Shown: piece by piece, positions 1-8,149 of the stretch
How the letters are laid out: each line of letters starts with the position of its first letter
Position numbering within the stretch: position 1 is the stretch's first letter
Origin: Chloroflexota bacterium
GTDB lineage: Bacteria; Chloroflexota; UBA6077; SHYK01
Assembly (NCBI GenBank): GCA_035652535.1
Contig: DASRDP010000112.1
Location: 41,969 to 105,968 of the forward strand
DNA: 64,000 bases
Reading direction: 5' to 3'
Program-made: the position numbers and the translations under genes
The notes under the pieces: generated by a model
What the model was told of the DNA's origin: nothing
The model's input: only the letters and a program-made list of their open reading frames with translations
Databases searched by the model: none

Positions 1-2
1 GC

Positions 3-857
3 GTGATCGATACGCGAATGATCGAGATCGAGCCGGGCGCTCGCACGAGCACCCATCGGCACACGCACAGCGCCGAGTTGTTCTGTCTCGAAGGCGAAGG
101 GTACACGGTCGTGAATGATCGGCGCGCAACGTGGGGTAAGTGGGACGCGGTGTACATTCCAACCAACACCTGGCACTACACGGTCAACACTGGGAACACG
201 CCGGCGCGCTTCGTCAGCATCAGCGACGCCCCGCTCTTCGATCTGTTCCACCTTGACAGCATGGATGACATCGGCCAGGCCGAGCCCCGCGGTCCCTTCT
301 TCCCGGACACCGAGCTGCAGCGGATTGCGCGAGCCGTAGAGGGAAAATCGGGGGAATACGAAGCCGCCATCCTCGCCGCCGCCGAGAACGAGCGCCGTTT
401 GGCTACGGGGACGCTCGTGACTCACTTCAAGGAGCAGACGCTGCTTCTCAACAAGAAGGGGACGAGGAGCACGTTTCTCGTCGACATCAGCCAGGGTTTC
501 CATGGCACCGGGCTGAGCATGGTGATGTTCCAGATAGCGCCAGGTGGCTGGCAATCGAAGCACCGCCACGGGGGTGAGGCGGTGCTGTTTTGCGTCGACG
601 GCAAGGGCTACAGCGTCATCGACGGCGAGCGCCACGAGTGGGCCGCGGGCGATGCCACCCTGGTATCGAAATGGTCGTGGCACCAGCACTTCAACGCCGA
701 TCCAGACAACATTGCGGTGATCATCCGGATGCACATGTGGGAGAGCCAGTACAAGCTGATGAGCTTCTGTCTGTATCCGCTTCCCATGTACGAGGAGCCG
801 GCGCGCCTCGATGGCAGCGATCCATCGCTCTGGGAACGACATTCGGTGGAAGCCTGA
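3..857 (+). CDS. Bicupin (double cupin domain) protein, possibly 5' truncated
   Basis: Two cupin barrels are visible. The first has the metal-ligand cluster HRHTH at about residues 18-22 and a partner histidine near 58 (NTWHY). The second has HRHGG near 187-191 and histidines near 227-229 (WSWHQHF). Bicupins of this layout include gentisate and 1-hydroxy-2-naphthoate 1,2-dioxygenases, which cleave aromatic rings with Fe(II); both domains here keep plausible ligands. The substrate cannot be read from sequence. The GTG at the left edge is the first in-frame start seen, but the reading frame runs off the window, so the true start may lie upstream. The next gene starts 17 bases downstream on the same strand, so the two are probably co-transcribed. 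Confidence 0.75.
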   Translation: MIDTRMIEIEPGARTSTHRHTHSAELFCLEGEGYTVVNDRRATWGKWDAVYIPTNTWHYTVNTGNTPARFVSISDAPLFDLFHLDSMDDIGQAEPRGPFFPDTELQRIARAVEGKSGEYEAAILAAAENERRLATGTLVTHFKEQTLLLNKKGTRSTFLVDISQGFHGTGLSMVMFQIAPGGWQSKHRHGGEAVLFCVDGKGYSVIDGERHEWAAGDATLVSKWSWHQHFNADPDNIAVIIRMHMWESQYKLMSFCLYPLPMYEEPARLDGSDPSLWERHSVEA

Positions 858-874
858 GGGGGGACGGACGGACA

Positions 875-1858
875 ATGCGAGACTCGGACGTCAATCTCTA
901 TCGGCCTTCCAGGCTGTTCCAGGAGTTCGGTCCGTTCCTCGGCGAGCCCGGCGCCGATGGAACCGCCGTTAGCGCGAACGACATCGTCGGCGCCCCATAC
1001 CGACGCGTGTTGGCGGAGACGACGGCGATCGTCGCTCACCAGTGGCGGAATGACATCACGCGCAGCGCGCTCAAAGGATTTCTCTTCTACGGCGGCGTCG
1101 GCATCGGCAAGACGACCATGGGGCGCCGCCTCACGTATGAGCTGGCACGGATTTTCGGCGGAGACTTGTTCGCCGGCGAGATCGCCCAGGTATCCGAAAC
1201 GCATGGCCACGAGCACGCGGACGGCATCGGCCACCATCACGTGCACGAGGAGCCCCACATCCACGGCCACGATCCGTTCTCGCCCGAGTTGGCCGGCGAC
1301 GACGTCGTGCTGGTGATCGTGGACGGCGCTGATATCGCCCGCGGACGTTACGGAGACAGCGAAGAGCAGCTTCGGAAGCTCTTCCAGTACGCGCGCGAGG
1401 GCGAGTTCCACGGCCACCGGCACGAGGAGGACCCGACACGCCGGACCGTGCTCCTGTTCGACGATGTGGAGAGCCTGTTCCTCGCACGCAGCTCGGGCGG
1501 CGCTAAAGAATGGCACTTCAGCCAGAACAGCGTGTTCTTCCACGCGATCGACGAGCTGGATACGTCGCGCACGGCCGTAGTCCTGACCACGAATCGGATT
1601 GACCTGGTTGACGAGGCGATCGTCGACCGCTTCCTCCCGTACGAGTTCGGCACGCCGCCGAAGGACGTGCTGGAGGAGGTCGCGCGCCACCGAGCCGCGC
1701 TCCAGAAGCTTGATGACGCGCAGCTCGCGCCGGTCCTCGCGGCGATCGCGAAGGGCGATGACGCGGTGAAAAGCATTCGTGATGTGGAGCGGATGGTGAC
1801 GCGCGCCTACATCGCCGGGATCATTGCGGCGCCCGTCCCAGTGGGGCGCCTTCCGTAG
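875..1858 (+). CDS. AAA+ ATPase with histidine-rich insertion
   Basis: A single AAA+ module of 327 aa. Walker A GGVGIGKT is at about 73-80, Walker B VLLFDDVE near 191-198, sensor 1 VVLTTNRID near 235-243, and a likely arginine finger in VDRF near 252. Between Walker A and Walker B lies a segment (about 109-135) with ten histidines, and a second short cluster (HGHRH) near 181-185. Such His-rich loops are known in metal-handling nucleotidases such as HypB and UreG, but this is not one of those families. The ATG is preceded by a G-rich ribosome site; an in-frame extension further upstream would overlap the bicupin gene and looks like a shadow. Its direct neighbour is a metal-dependent bicupin, so a metal-delivery or remodelling role for that enzyme is a reasonable guess. 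The 3' end overlaps the convergent MFS gene. Confidence 0.75.
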   Translation: MRDSDVNLYRPSRLFQEFGPFLGEPGADGTAVSANDIVGAPYRRVLAETTAIVAHQWRNDITRSALKGFLFYGGVGIGKTTMGRRLTYELARIFGGDLFAGEIAQVSETHGHEHADGIGHHHVHEEPHIHGHDPFSPELAGDDVVLVIVDGADIARGRYGDSEEQLRKLFQYAREGEFHGHRHEEDPTRRTVLLFDDVESLFLARSSGGAKEWHFSQNSVFFHAIDELDTSRTAVVLTTNRIDLVDEAIVDRFLPYEFGTPPKDVLEEVARHRAALQKLDDAQLAPVLAAIAKGDDAVKSIRDVERMVTRAYIAGIIAAPVPVGRLP

Positions 1859-3215
1859 ATCGGACTTCCTGACGCAGGCCCCGGACGTCGGGAAGCGCAG
1901 CCGCAATAAATAGCGCGAGCCCGACGACGAGCGCGCCGCCGAGCGCGATGGCTATCTGGGGGCTGGAGACTTCCGCGATGCCCCCGGCGATGGTGCCGCC
2001 GAAGGGCATGAGGCTCCACGTGAGGCCCCAGACGCCCATCACCCGCCCCCGAAAATCCTCGGGCAGGTTGAGCTGCAGGCTCGTGTTGATGGTCGTCATG
2101 TACATCTGATTCGCCGCGCCCCCCAGAAAGAGGAAAGCGAGCGAGAGGGCGTACGAGGGTGAGAGCGCGAATCCGATGAGGAGCGCGCCGAAGACGGCAG
2201 AGCCCGCCAGGGCCTGGATGCCGCTTCGCCCCCACCGGGCCAGGTAAAGCACGCCGATCGTCCCAAGGAGCGAACCCAGGCCGGCCGCGGACTCGAGCAA
2301 GCCGAAGCCCTGCGATCCGACGTTGAGGATGTCGCGGGCAAAGATCGGCAGCAGCAGAACGTACGACATCCCGAACACGCTGTTGAAGAAGGTGAGGCCG
2401 ATGAGCGCATAGAAGATCTGGTTGGTCCGAATAAAATTCATGCCATCCAGCATGTTGCGGATGAGTCCGCGGTCGGTCATTTGTGCAGGCGGCTGCTCCA
2501 CGCGTATGCGGCTGAAAAGGCCGAGCGCAAGGACGAACCCCATACACGCCACCAGAAACGTGTGACCGACGCCGATGAGGTAGATCAGCATGCCTGCGAA
2601 CGCCGGGCCTACGAGTCTTGTCCCCTGCCACACGGTATTGCCAAGCGGCACCGCGCTCGGGATCTCTTCGCGCGGGATGACGAGGGGGATCAATGCCTGG
2701 CGGCTCGGTTGATCGAAGGATCGAACGCACCCCAGAAGGAACGCGCACAGCATGACCTCCCAGACCTGCACGCGCTCGGTGAGGGTGAGCACGGACAGGG
2801 CGAGAAACAGGAGCGCGGTGGTCGCCTGGGTGGTCATGAGGAGGCGGAGCCGGTCCATGCGGTCTGCCACGGCCCCTCCCACGAACGACAGCGCGATTTG
2901 GGGAGCCGATTGCATGAGGCCCGTGACACCGAGGAGCAGGGGAGAGTTGGTGAGTTGGAGGACCAGCCATGCCAGAGCCACCTGCTGCATGTTCTGGGCG
3001 AGAACCGATGGAAACTGCGCGAGCCAGTAGAAGCGATAATTGCGGTGCCGCAGCGGCCGAAGGAGCGATGGGGACTCAGGCAGCGAACCGGCCGGTTCGA
3101 GCCTCTGGTTGGCGCGGGCAGCGGGTGCGGCCACGGCGGCGTCCTGGACGGCGGGAGTGTTCACCGGGTCCAGGGCTCTCGGGTGAACGCGCTGGTCGCT
3201 ACGCTCATCGCACAA
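1821..3215 (-). CDS. MFS transporter (EntS/MFS_3-like exporter family)
   Basis: A 12-helix major facilitator protein of 464 aa. The early segment PLRHRNYRFYWLAQFPS is typical of the MFS_3 group, followed by the loop 2-3 signature GAVADRMDRLRLL. Repeated hydrophobic helices run to the C-terminus. Members export siderophores or drugs, or have unknown substrates; nothing here fixes the substrate. The chosen start is a TTG with AAGGGG just upstream; a GTG at 3164 is an alternative that removes a poorly conserved, alanine-rich N-terminal tail. It diverges from a solute-binding protein gene and overlaps the end of the AAA+ ATPase by 38 bases. Confidence 0.8.
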   Translation of the reverse strand: MCDERSDQRVHPRALDPVNTPAVQDAAVAAPAARANQRLEPAGSLPESPSLLRPLRHRNYRFYWLAQFPSVLAQNMQQVALAWLVLQLTNSPLLLGVTGLMQSAPQIALSFVGGAVADRMDRLRLLMTTQATTALLFLALSVLTLTERVQVWEVMLCAFLLGCVRSFDQPSRQALIPLVIPREEIPSAVPLGNTVWQGTRLVGPAFAGMLIYLIGVGHTFLVACMGFVLALGLFSRIRVEQPPAQMTDRGLIRNMLDGMNFIRTNQIFYALIGLTFFNSVFGMSYVLLLPIFARDILNVGSQGFGLLESAAGLGSLLGTIGVLYLARWGRSGIQALAGSAVFGALLIGFALSPSYALSLAFLFLGGAANQMYMTTINTSLQLNLPEDFRGRVMGVWGLTWSLMPFGGTIAGGIAEVSSPQIAIALGGALVVGLALFIAAALPDVRGLRQEVRSTEGAPLGRAPQ

Positions 3216-3275
3216 TCGCCCCTTGTCACTACGATTCGCTCCGCGCTACGCTGCTTGGAACCGTTCTGCGATTGT
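3212..3275. repeat. 8-base inverted repeat between divergent genes
   Basis: ACAATCGC at 3212-3219 is exactly mirrored by GCGATTGT at 3268-3275. The two arms sit between the divergent MFS and solute-binding protein genes. GCTACGCT also occurs twice in direct orientation nearby (about 3198 and 3245). This may be an operator region or a chance repeat. Confidence 0.3.
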
Positions 3276-3312
3276 ACCGCGCTACCCGGCGGGGGAAGGG
3301 AAGGTTATCGGC

Positions 3313-5121
3313 ATGCAACCTCAGGGCGCCATCGCGACAGCGCATTCGGAGGGCGCGACTCCGCGGCTGGCAGCGCGGATCGGGAGGGCGACGGACTTGA
3401 CCGGCCTGGCGCATCGACTCCTGGCGTGCGCCGTGGTCATGGCTGTGCTGGTGGCATGTGCGCCCTCCACGGCCCCGGGCACCTCCGGCTCGGGCGCGAG
3501 CCAGCCTCCCGCGGCGCCATCGGGGCGAACGCTCGTGGTGGCGATTCGGGTCGAGCCGCCGACGATCACGACGCGGCCGCTGCAGACGGCCGGGATCGGA
3601 CTCTACCTCCCCAGCCGCATGTTCAACGCGAGCATTGGTCTGCTTGATGGTGACGGCAAGGTCCGTCCATATCTCGTCGATGCTCTTCCTCAGCTCAATT
3701 CGGATAACTGGCAGCTCAGTCCCGACGGCACGATGACCACGACCTATCGGTTCAAACCAAACGTCGTCTGGCAGGATGGTGCGGCCTTGGATGCCGACGA
3801 CTTCGTCTTCGCGTGGAACGTGTACTCGACGAAAGAGTTCGGTCAATCGGGCGCTTCCCCGTTCCGATCGATCCGAGACGTCGTCGCGCAAGACTCGCGC
3901 ACGCTCGTGATCCACTGGAAAGAGCCGTACCCCGATGTGTCGTTTACGGACGGGCTCAACACGGAGTTTCCGCCCCTTCCCCGCCACATTCTCGAAGATT
4001 CGTTCCGAAGCGGGGCGATGGATGCCTTCGTCGCCGATCCGTTCTGGACGCGGGAATACGTGGGGCTGGGTCCCTATCGCCTGACGCAATGGGAGCCTGG
4101 CGCCTACATCGAGGCCGAGGCGTTCGACAGGCACATCCTGGGGAAACCGAAAATCGGAAAAATCCGCCTGGACTTTAGCAGCGATGAGCGCGCGGTCCTG
4201 TCGCGGATCCTCGCGGGCGAAGTGCTCATGACCGACGGAACGTCCATGGGGCTGCCGGAAGTCCAGGTGCTGAAGCAGGACTGGATCCCGCAAGGGAAGG
4301 GGAACGTCGTCATTCATCCGAACCAGTGGCGCGCCGTGCACTTCCAGAATCGGGCCGACATCGCGCAGCCGCAAGCGCTCCTCAACCGAACGGTTCGGAA
4401 GGCGTTGGCCCATACGGTCGACAAGAACGCGCTCAACGATGCTCTGTACTACGGCCTCGCCACTCCCACGGACAGCCTCGTCGCGCCGCAGTCGATCTGG
4501 GGACCTGCCGCCGAAAAGGGAGCGGTGAAGTACCCGTACGACCTGAAGCAGACGGACCAGCTCATGCAGCAAGCGGGGTTTCGAAAAGGTCCCGATGGCG
4601 TCTACGCGAGCCCAACGGACGGTCGCTTGAGCTGGCTCACCGAAACGAACGCGGGGAGCGACAACGAGTCGGAGATGTCGATCCTAGCCGCTGGATGGAG
4701 ACAAGCCGGTTTCGACGTGCAGGAGAACGTGCTGTCCGCGTCTGAAGCGCGCAATCCCGAAAAGCGAGCCACCTTCCCGGCGACGTTCAGCAACAGCCAG
4801 AACTGTTGTGGCAGCGCCCTGCTGGGGTTTACCAGCGCCAATATCGGCACCCAGGATACGCGATGGGCGGGCGCGAACCGGTCAGGCTGGTCGAACGCCG
4901 ATTTCGATCGGCTAGCGTCGGCGTTCGCGCAGACGCTGGACTTTCAAGAGCGCGAGGCCCAGGTGACGTCTATGGTCCACGTCATGACGGATGACATGCA
5001 ATCCATCTCGCTCCTGATCCGCGGCCAGCCATGGGTGTACGTTTCGGAGCTCAAGGGGATTGCCATTGCTCCGCCGGAGGGGAACATCAGTTGGAACATC
5101 CACGAGTGGGAGCTTCGCTGA
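3313..5121 (+). CDS. ABC transporter solute-binding lipoprotein, family 5
   Basis: 602 aa, the usual size for peptide/nickel/opine-type binding proteins (SBP_bac_5). The N-terminus has a hydrophobic stretch ending in a lipobox (LVAC, Cys about 51), so the protein is probably an exported lipoprotein. Family landmarks include YRFKPNVVWQDGA, DADDFVFAWN, VIHWKEPYPD, GLGPYRLTQWEPG, VRKALAHTVDK and a C-terminal WNIHEWELR. The start was set at the ATG with GGGGAAGGGAAGG just upstream; a longer frame to 3223 lacks a ribosome site. No permease or ATPase gene is near, so its membrane partners must be elsewhere. It converges with a second binding protein of the same family that ends in nearly the same peptide. 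The ligand is unknown. Confidence 0.85.
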   Translation: MQPQGAIATAHSEGATPRLAARIGRATDLTGLAHRLLACAVVMAVLVACAPSTAPGTSGSGASQPPAAPSGRTLVVAIRVEPPTITTRPLQTAGIGLYLPSRMFNASIGLLDGDGKVRPYLVDALPQLNSDNWQLSPDGTMTTTYRFKPNVVWQDGAALDADDFVFAWNVYSTKEFGQSGASPFRSIRDVVAQDSRTLVIHWKEPYPDVSFTDGLNTEFPPLPRHILEDSFRSGAMDAFVADPFWTREYVGLGPYRLTQWEPGAYIEAEAFDRHILGKPKIGKIRLDFSSDERAVLSRILAGEVLMTDGTSMGLPEVQVLKQDWIPQGKGNVVIHPNQWRAVHFQNRADIAQPQALLNRTVRKALAHTVDKNALNDALYYGLATPTDSLVAPQSIWGPAAEKGAVKYPYDLKQTDQLMQQAGFRKGPDGVYASPTDGRLSWLTETNAGSDNESEMSILAAGWRQAGFDVQENVLSASEARNPEKRATFPATFSNSQNCCGSALLGFTSANIGTQDTRWAGANRSGWSNADFDRLASAFAQTLDFQEREAQVTSMVHVMTDDMQSISLLIRGQPWVYVSELKGIAIAPPEGNISWNIHEWELR

Positions 5122-5152
5122 ACCTCACGGTGGCACGCAATTGGCTCGAGGG

Positions 5153-6889
5153 CTACCGCAGCTCCCATTGATACATGTTCCAGCTCGCACCGCCGGTTGC
5201 CAGGAGCGCCGTCTGAACGGGGCCTTCGAGGTCGGAGACGAAGACTTCGGGATTGAGATTCCAGAACATCATGATCTCGGGAACTTCCTCGCTGACGAGC
5301 TTGGCGATCTGGACACGGATCTGGTTCCCCCGATTCCGGTCGAGGGTCGTATCGAGCTGTTGCGCAAGATCGTCGAACTGGGCGTTGGACCAGCCTTGCC
5401 GGTTGCGGCCGGTCCAGCGGTTTGCCGGCCCGGCAACCTGATCCGTGGAGAGACTCGCGACTTGGTTGCTCTCCCCGGCGCCGGTGGACTGACCGTACAT
5501 ACCCGGGAACGTGCCGCGCGCCTCGCCGTCGCGCGACTGCGCCTGTGATTGAGGAGTTTCTGTGACGTCGAAGCCGGCTTGACGCAGCGTGTTGCCGATA
5601 ATCGCGCGCTCGGCGTCGCCTTCGGCGCCAATCCCCGAGCGATAGTCGGCGACGAATCGTCCGTCAGGCCCGGAATATGTGCCATCGGTTCCTTTGCGGA
5701 ACCCTGCGTCGTTCATCAGCCGCTCGCTTGAACGCAAGTCCAGAGGATACTTGGTAATGACGGCGTCAATCTGAGGGTAGAAATCGGCCCGGTTGTCGAA
5801 GATCGAGTCGATCGTCTGGCCTTCACCGCCGAAAAGCGCTTCATTGATGGCCTGTTTGTCCACGGCGTACGCAATTGCCTTACGAACTCTCACGTCGAGG
5901 AGTGATTTTGGATTCACGTATTCGGGTCGGAACTGGAACACGATAGACCGGAGCGATCGGGCCGTGTATTGGAAGACGCCCCGATGGGTTGGCCCCCAAT
6001 CCTTCTTGAGCTCGAGAGCCTGGGGAAAGTCGATGGCGCTATCGGTGGCGAAGAGGATGGTTCCCGCGCGCAGATACGAGAGCGCCACGTTCGGATCTTC
6101 CACAAAGAGGATCTTGAGATGGTCAATCTTCGGGCGGCCAAAGACGTAGCCATCAAATGCCGACGCGTCGATAAAGGATCCGAATTCCCAACGGTCGAGC
6201 TTGTACGGACCCGTCCCGATGAAAGCGGTGTTCCAGTATGGATGGGCGCCGAATGCATCCGGACTGCCGTCGCGGTACACGCCCTCGAGGATGTGGCGCG
6301 GGAGCGCCGGCAGGCCGAGGATCGATCCTCCCTGCTGAAGGACGTCCGCACCCGGAAACGGGCTCGTCCAGTGAATGACGATGGTTCGTTCGTCCGGCGC
6401 CTGCACGTCGTCGATATGGTTGAGCGGGGCCGATTTTCCGTTGATGAATCCGAGGCCGGGCGTCATCAGGACGTGATATGAAAAGACAAAGTCGTCGGCT
6501 GTCAGCTTGGCGCCGTCGTGCCACGTGAGGTTCGGCTTCAAGCGGTACGTCGTCAGCATCGTGCCATCCGGGAAGACCTGCCAGGTATCGGTGTTCAGTA
6601 CTGGCAGCGCCTCCGCTAGCGCGGGGTGCGCGATCCCGCGGTCATCTACGATCTCCAGCAGTTCGTTAAACGGTCGATACGAGAAGCTCGAGCCGAAGCC
6701 CCCCGCGATGGGGGCGACGGCACCGACGCTCGGCGGCTCATTCGCAATGCCGACCGTGAGGACCCGGGAGCCTGGCGACGCGCCGCTTGCCTGCGTGGCC
6801 GATCGCTGCGCCGGCGAAAGTGCCCCGTTTTGCGTGCATCCAACCAACGTGGCGGTGGCGATGAGCGCAGAGTACATCCACCGCTTCAT
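5153..6889 (-). CDS. ABC transporter solute-binding lipoprotein, family 5 (second copy)
   Basis: 578 aa, paralogous to the neighbouring family-5 binding protein: shared segments include YRLKPNLTWHDGA, TADDFVFSYHV, VIHWTSPFPG, GTGPYKLDRWEFG and VRKAIAYAVDK, and both end in W-N-x-x-x-W-E-L-R. The signal sequence MKRWMYSALIATATLVGC carries a lipobox (LVGC). The start was chosen at this Met because GAGG lies 7 bases upstream; an upstream in-frame Met at 6940 lacks the signal architecture. Only 31 bases separate the two convergent stop codons and no clear terminator is seen there. As with its twin, no permease or ATPase gene is adjacent. Confidence 0.85.
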   Translation of the reverse strand: MKRWMYSALIATATLVGCTQNGALSPAQRSATQASGASPGSRVLTVGIANEPPSVGAVAPIAGGFGSSFSYRPFNELLEIVDDRGIAHPALAEALPVLNTDTWQVFPDGTMLTTYRLKPNLTWHDGAKLTADDFVFSYHVLMTPGLGFINGKSAPLNHIDDVQAPDERTIVIHWTSPFPGADVLQQGGSILGLPALPRHILEGVYRDGSPDAFGAHPYWNTAFIGTGPYKLDRWEFGSFIDASAFDGYVFGRPKIDHLKILFVEDPNVALSYLRAGTILFATDSAIDFPQALELKKDWGPTHRGVFQYTARSLRSIVFQFRPEYVNPKSLLDVRVRKAIAYAVDKQAINEALFGGEGQTIDSIFDNRADFYPQIDAVITKYPLDLRSSERLMNDAGFRKGTDGTYSGPDGRFVADYRSGIGAEGDAERAIIGNTLRQAGFDVTETPQSQAQSRDGEARGTFPGMYGQSTGAGESNQVASLSTDQVAGPANRWTGRNRQGWSNAQFDDLAQQLDTTLDRNRGNQIRVQIAKLVSEEVPEIMMFWNLNPEVFVSDLEGPVQTALLATGGASWNMYQWELR

Positions 6890-6982
6890 TCCCAACCTCA
6901 GTGCATGCATGCTACGGAACGCGGAGCGTATTCGCGCCAATCTCGCGTTATCGCATCCGATTTTACCGTTTGCCCGGGTGTC

Positions 6983-8149
6983 TCAAGACCCCGCGCGTCG
7001 CGACGGGGGGCTGATTGCGGTGGCTCGAACGCGCTGATACTCGGCTTCGAGGGCTGAGGCGAGCCCGGGATCGTCGACGACCAGAAGGTTCTCGTCGTTC
7101 GCCCGATTAGCGCTCGCCGAGAAGTTGAACGACCCGAAGAGGCTCACATGTTCGTCGATGATGATTACCTTGTGGTGCATCCTCCACGGGTTGCCATCCT
7201 GCAGCACGTCGAGTCCGGCCTCCTTCATGCGCGGAAACTCGGACGCCCGGGTTTCTGAGTCCTCCGCTTCGAACACGCCGCCGACGGACACGCCCGCGCG
7301 GGCCCGCTCGAGCATGGCATCGCCGATGCCGTCGTGGGTGAAGGAGAACGCCATGAAATGGATCTGTTGCCGTGCGCTCCCTATCCAGCGAATCACGTGG
7401 GTCGCGGGCTTGTCCTCCGGAGAGAAATAGTTCTCGACGTGGGCGCCCGCGATCGAGAGCGATGGGTGCGGGACGCCGGCGGACTTGGCTGTTCCGAACT
7501 TCCGCTGGTCGAACATCTTCGCGAACTCCGCTTCGAAGTTGGCAGCCAGGTCGCGTGAGTGCACGAAGATGGCGTCGTTGTTGTTTCTGAAGGTGTCGCT
7601 CATCGTGTAGTTCCACGAGCCAGTCTCCACCCATTCGCCGTCGGCGATGGTGAACTTGTTGTGCATGATTGGCCGACGGTTGTCGTCGACGATGGGAACG
7701 CCAGCCGATTGCAGTGTCTCGATGGCCTTCTGGGTAGCAGCGTGACCCGTGTCTTTGAGCGTGTCGCTGTCGGTAACCATGCGAACCTGGACCCCTCGGC
7801 GGGCGGACCGGGCCATTGCGTCGGCCACCGATGGTAGGTCGAATTCGTAGACGGCGACATCGAGGGTTCGCTCTGCCTGGTCCATCATGGCGACGAGCCG
7901 CTTTTCGATGGAGTTGTGCCGCGCTGCCGGCCCCTCTGCGAAGCTCGGCGACGTGAAGAGCAGCTCATACCAGGCGCCCGTCGCGGCTCCGATGGACGCC
8001 TCGTCGCGCGCCGCCGGTGGCAGCTCGCGAACGATCGTCTGGCCTCGTCGAGTCGAATCGAGAAGCCCCCAGGCGGCCGCTCCAGCGATGGCCAAAATGG
8101 CCACGGCAAGGAGGGCGCGCCTCACGCGAGGTCCGCTGCTCCGACCCAC
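6983..8149 (-). CDS. Phospholipase D-like protein with N-terminal membrane anchor
   Basis: 388 aa with one N-terminal hydrophobic helix (about 11-30) and two HKD motifs. The first is H163-x-K165 with D170 (MHNKFTIAD) and the second H325-x-K327 with D332 (HHKVIIIDE). Both are followed by the usual G-S-x-N segment (GSWNYT, GSFNFS). This is the PLD/nuclease superfamily, in which the two motifs form one active site acting on phosphodiesters of lipids or nucleic acids; the substrate here is not evident. The protein should act outside or at the membrane. It overlaps the upstream IMPase/ARH fusion gene by 28 bases and is the last gene of the molybdate-transport unit. Confidence 0.85.
   Translation of the reverse strand: MGRSSGPRVRRALLAVAILAIAGAAAWGLLDSTRRGQTIVRELPPAARDEASIGAATGAWYELLFTSPSFAEGPAARHNSIEKRLVAMMDQAERTLDVAVYEFDLPSVADAMARSARRGVQVRMVTDSDTLKDTGHAATQKAIETLQSAGVPIVDDNRRPIMHNKFTIADGEWVETGSWNYTMSDTFRNNNDAIFVHSRDLAANFEAEFAKMFDQRKFGTAKSAGVPHPSLSIAGAHVENYFSPEDKPATHVIRWIGSARQQIHFMAFSFTHDGIGDAMLERARAGVSVGGVFEAEDSETRASEFPRMKEAGLDVLQDGNPWRMHHKVIIIDEHVSLFGSFNFSASANRANDENLLVVDDPGLASALEAEYQRVRATAISPPSRRAGS

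Noticed and set aside
608..1906. A 432-codon open frame on the minus strand
   Set aside because: It is antisense to the bicupin and AAA+ ATPase genes, has no recognisable motif and has the composition of a high-GC shadow frame.
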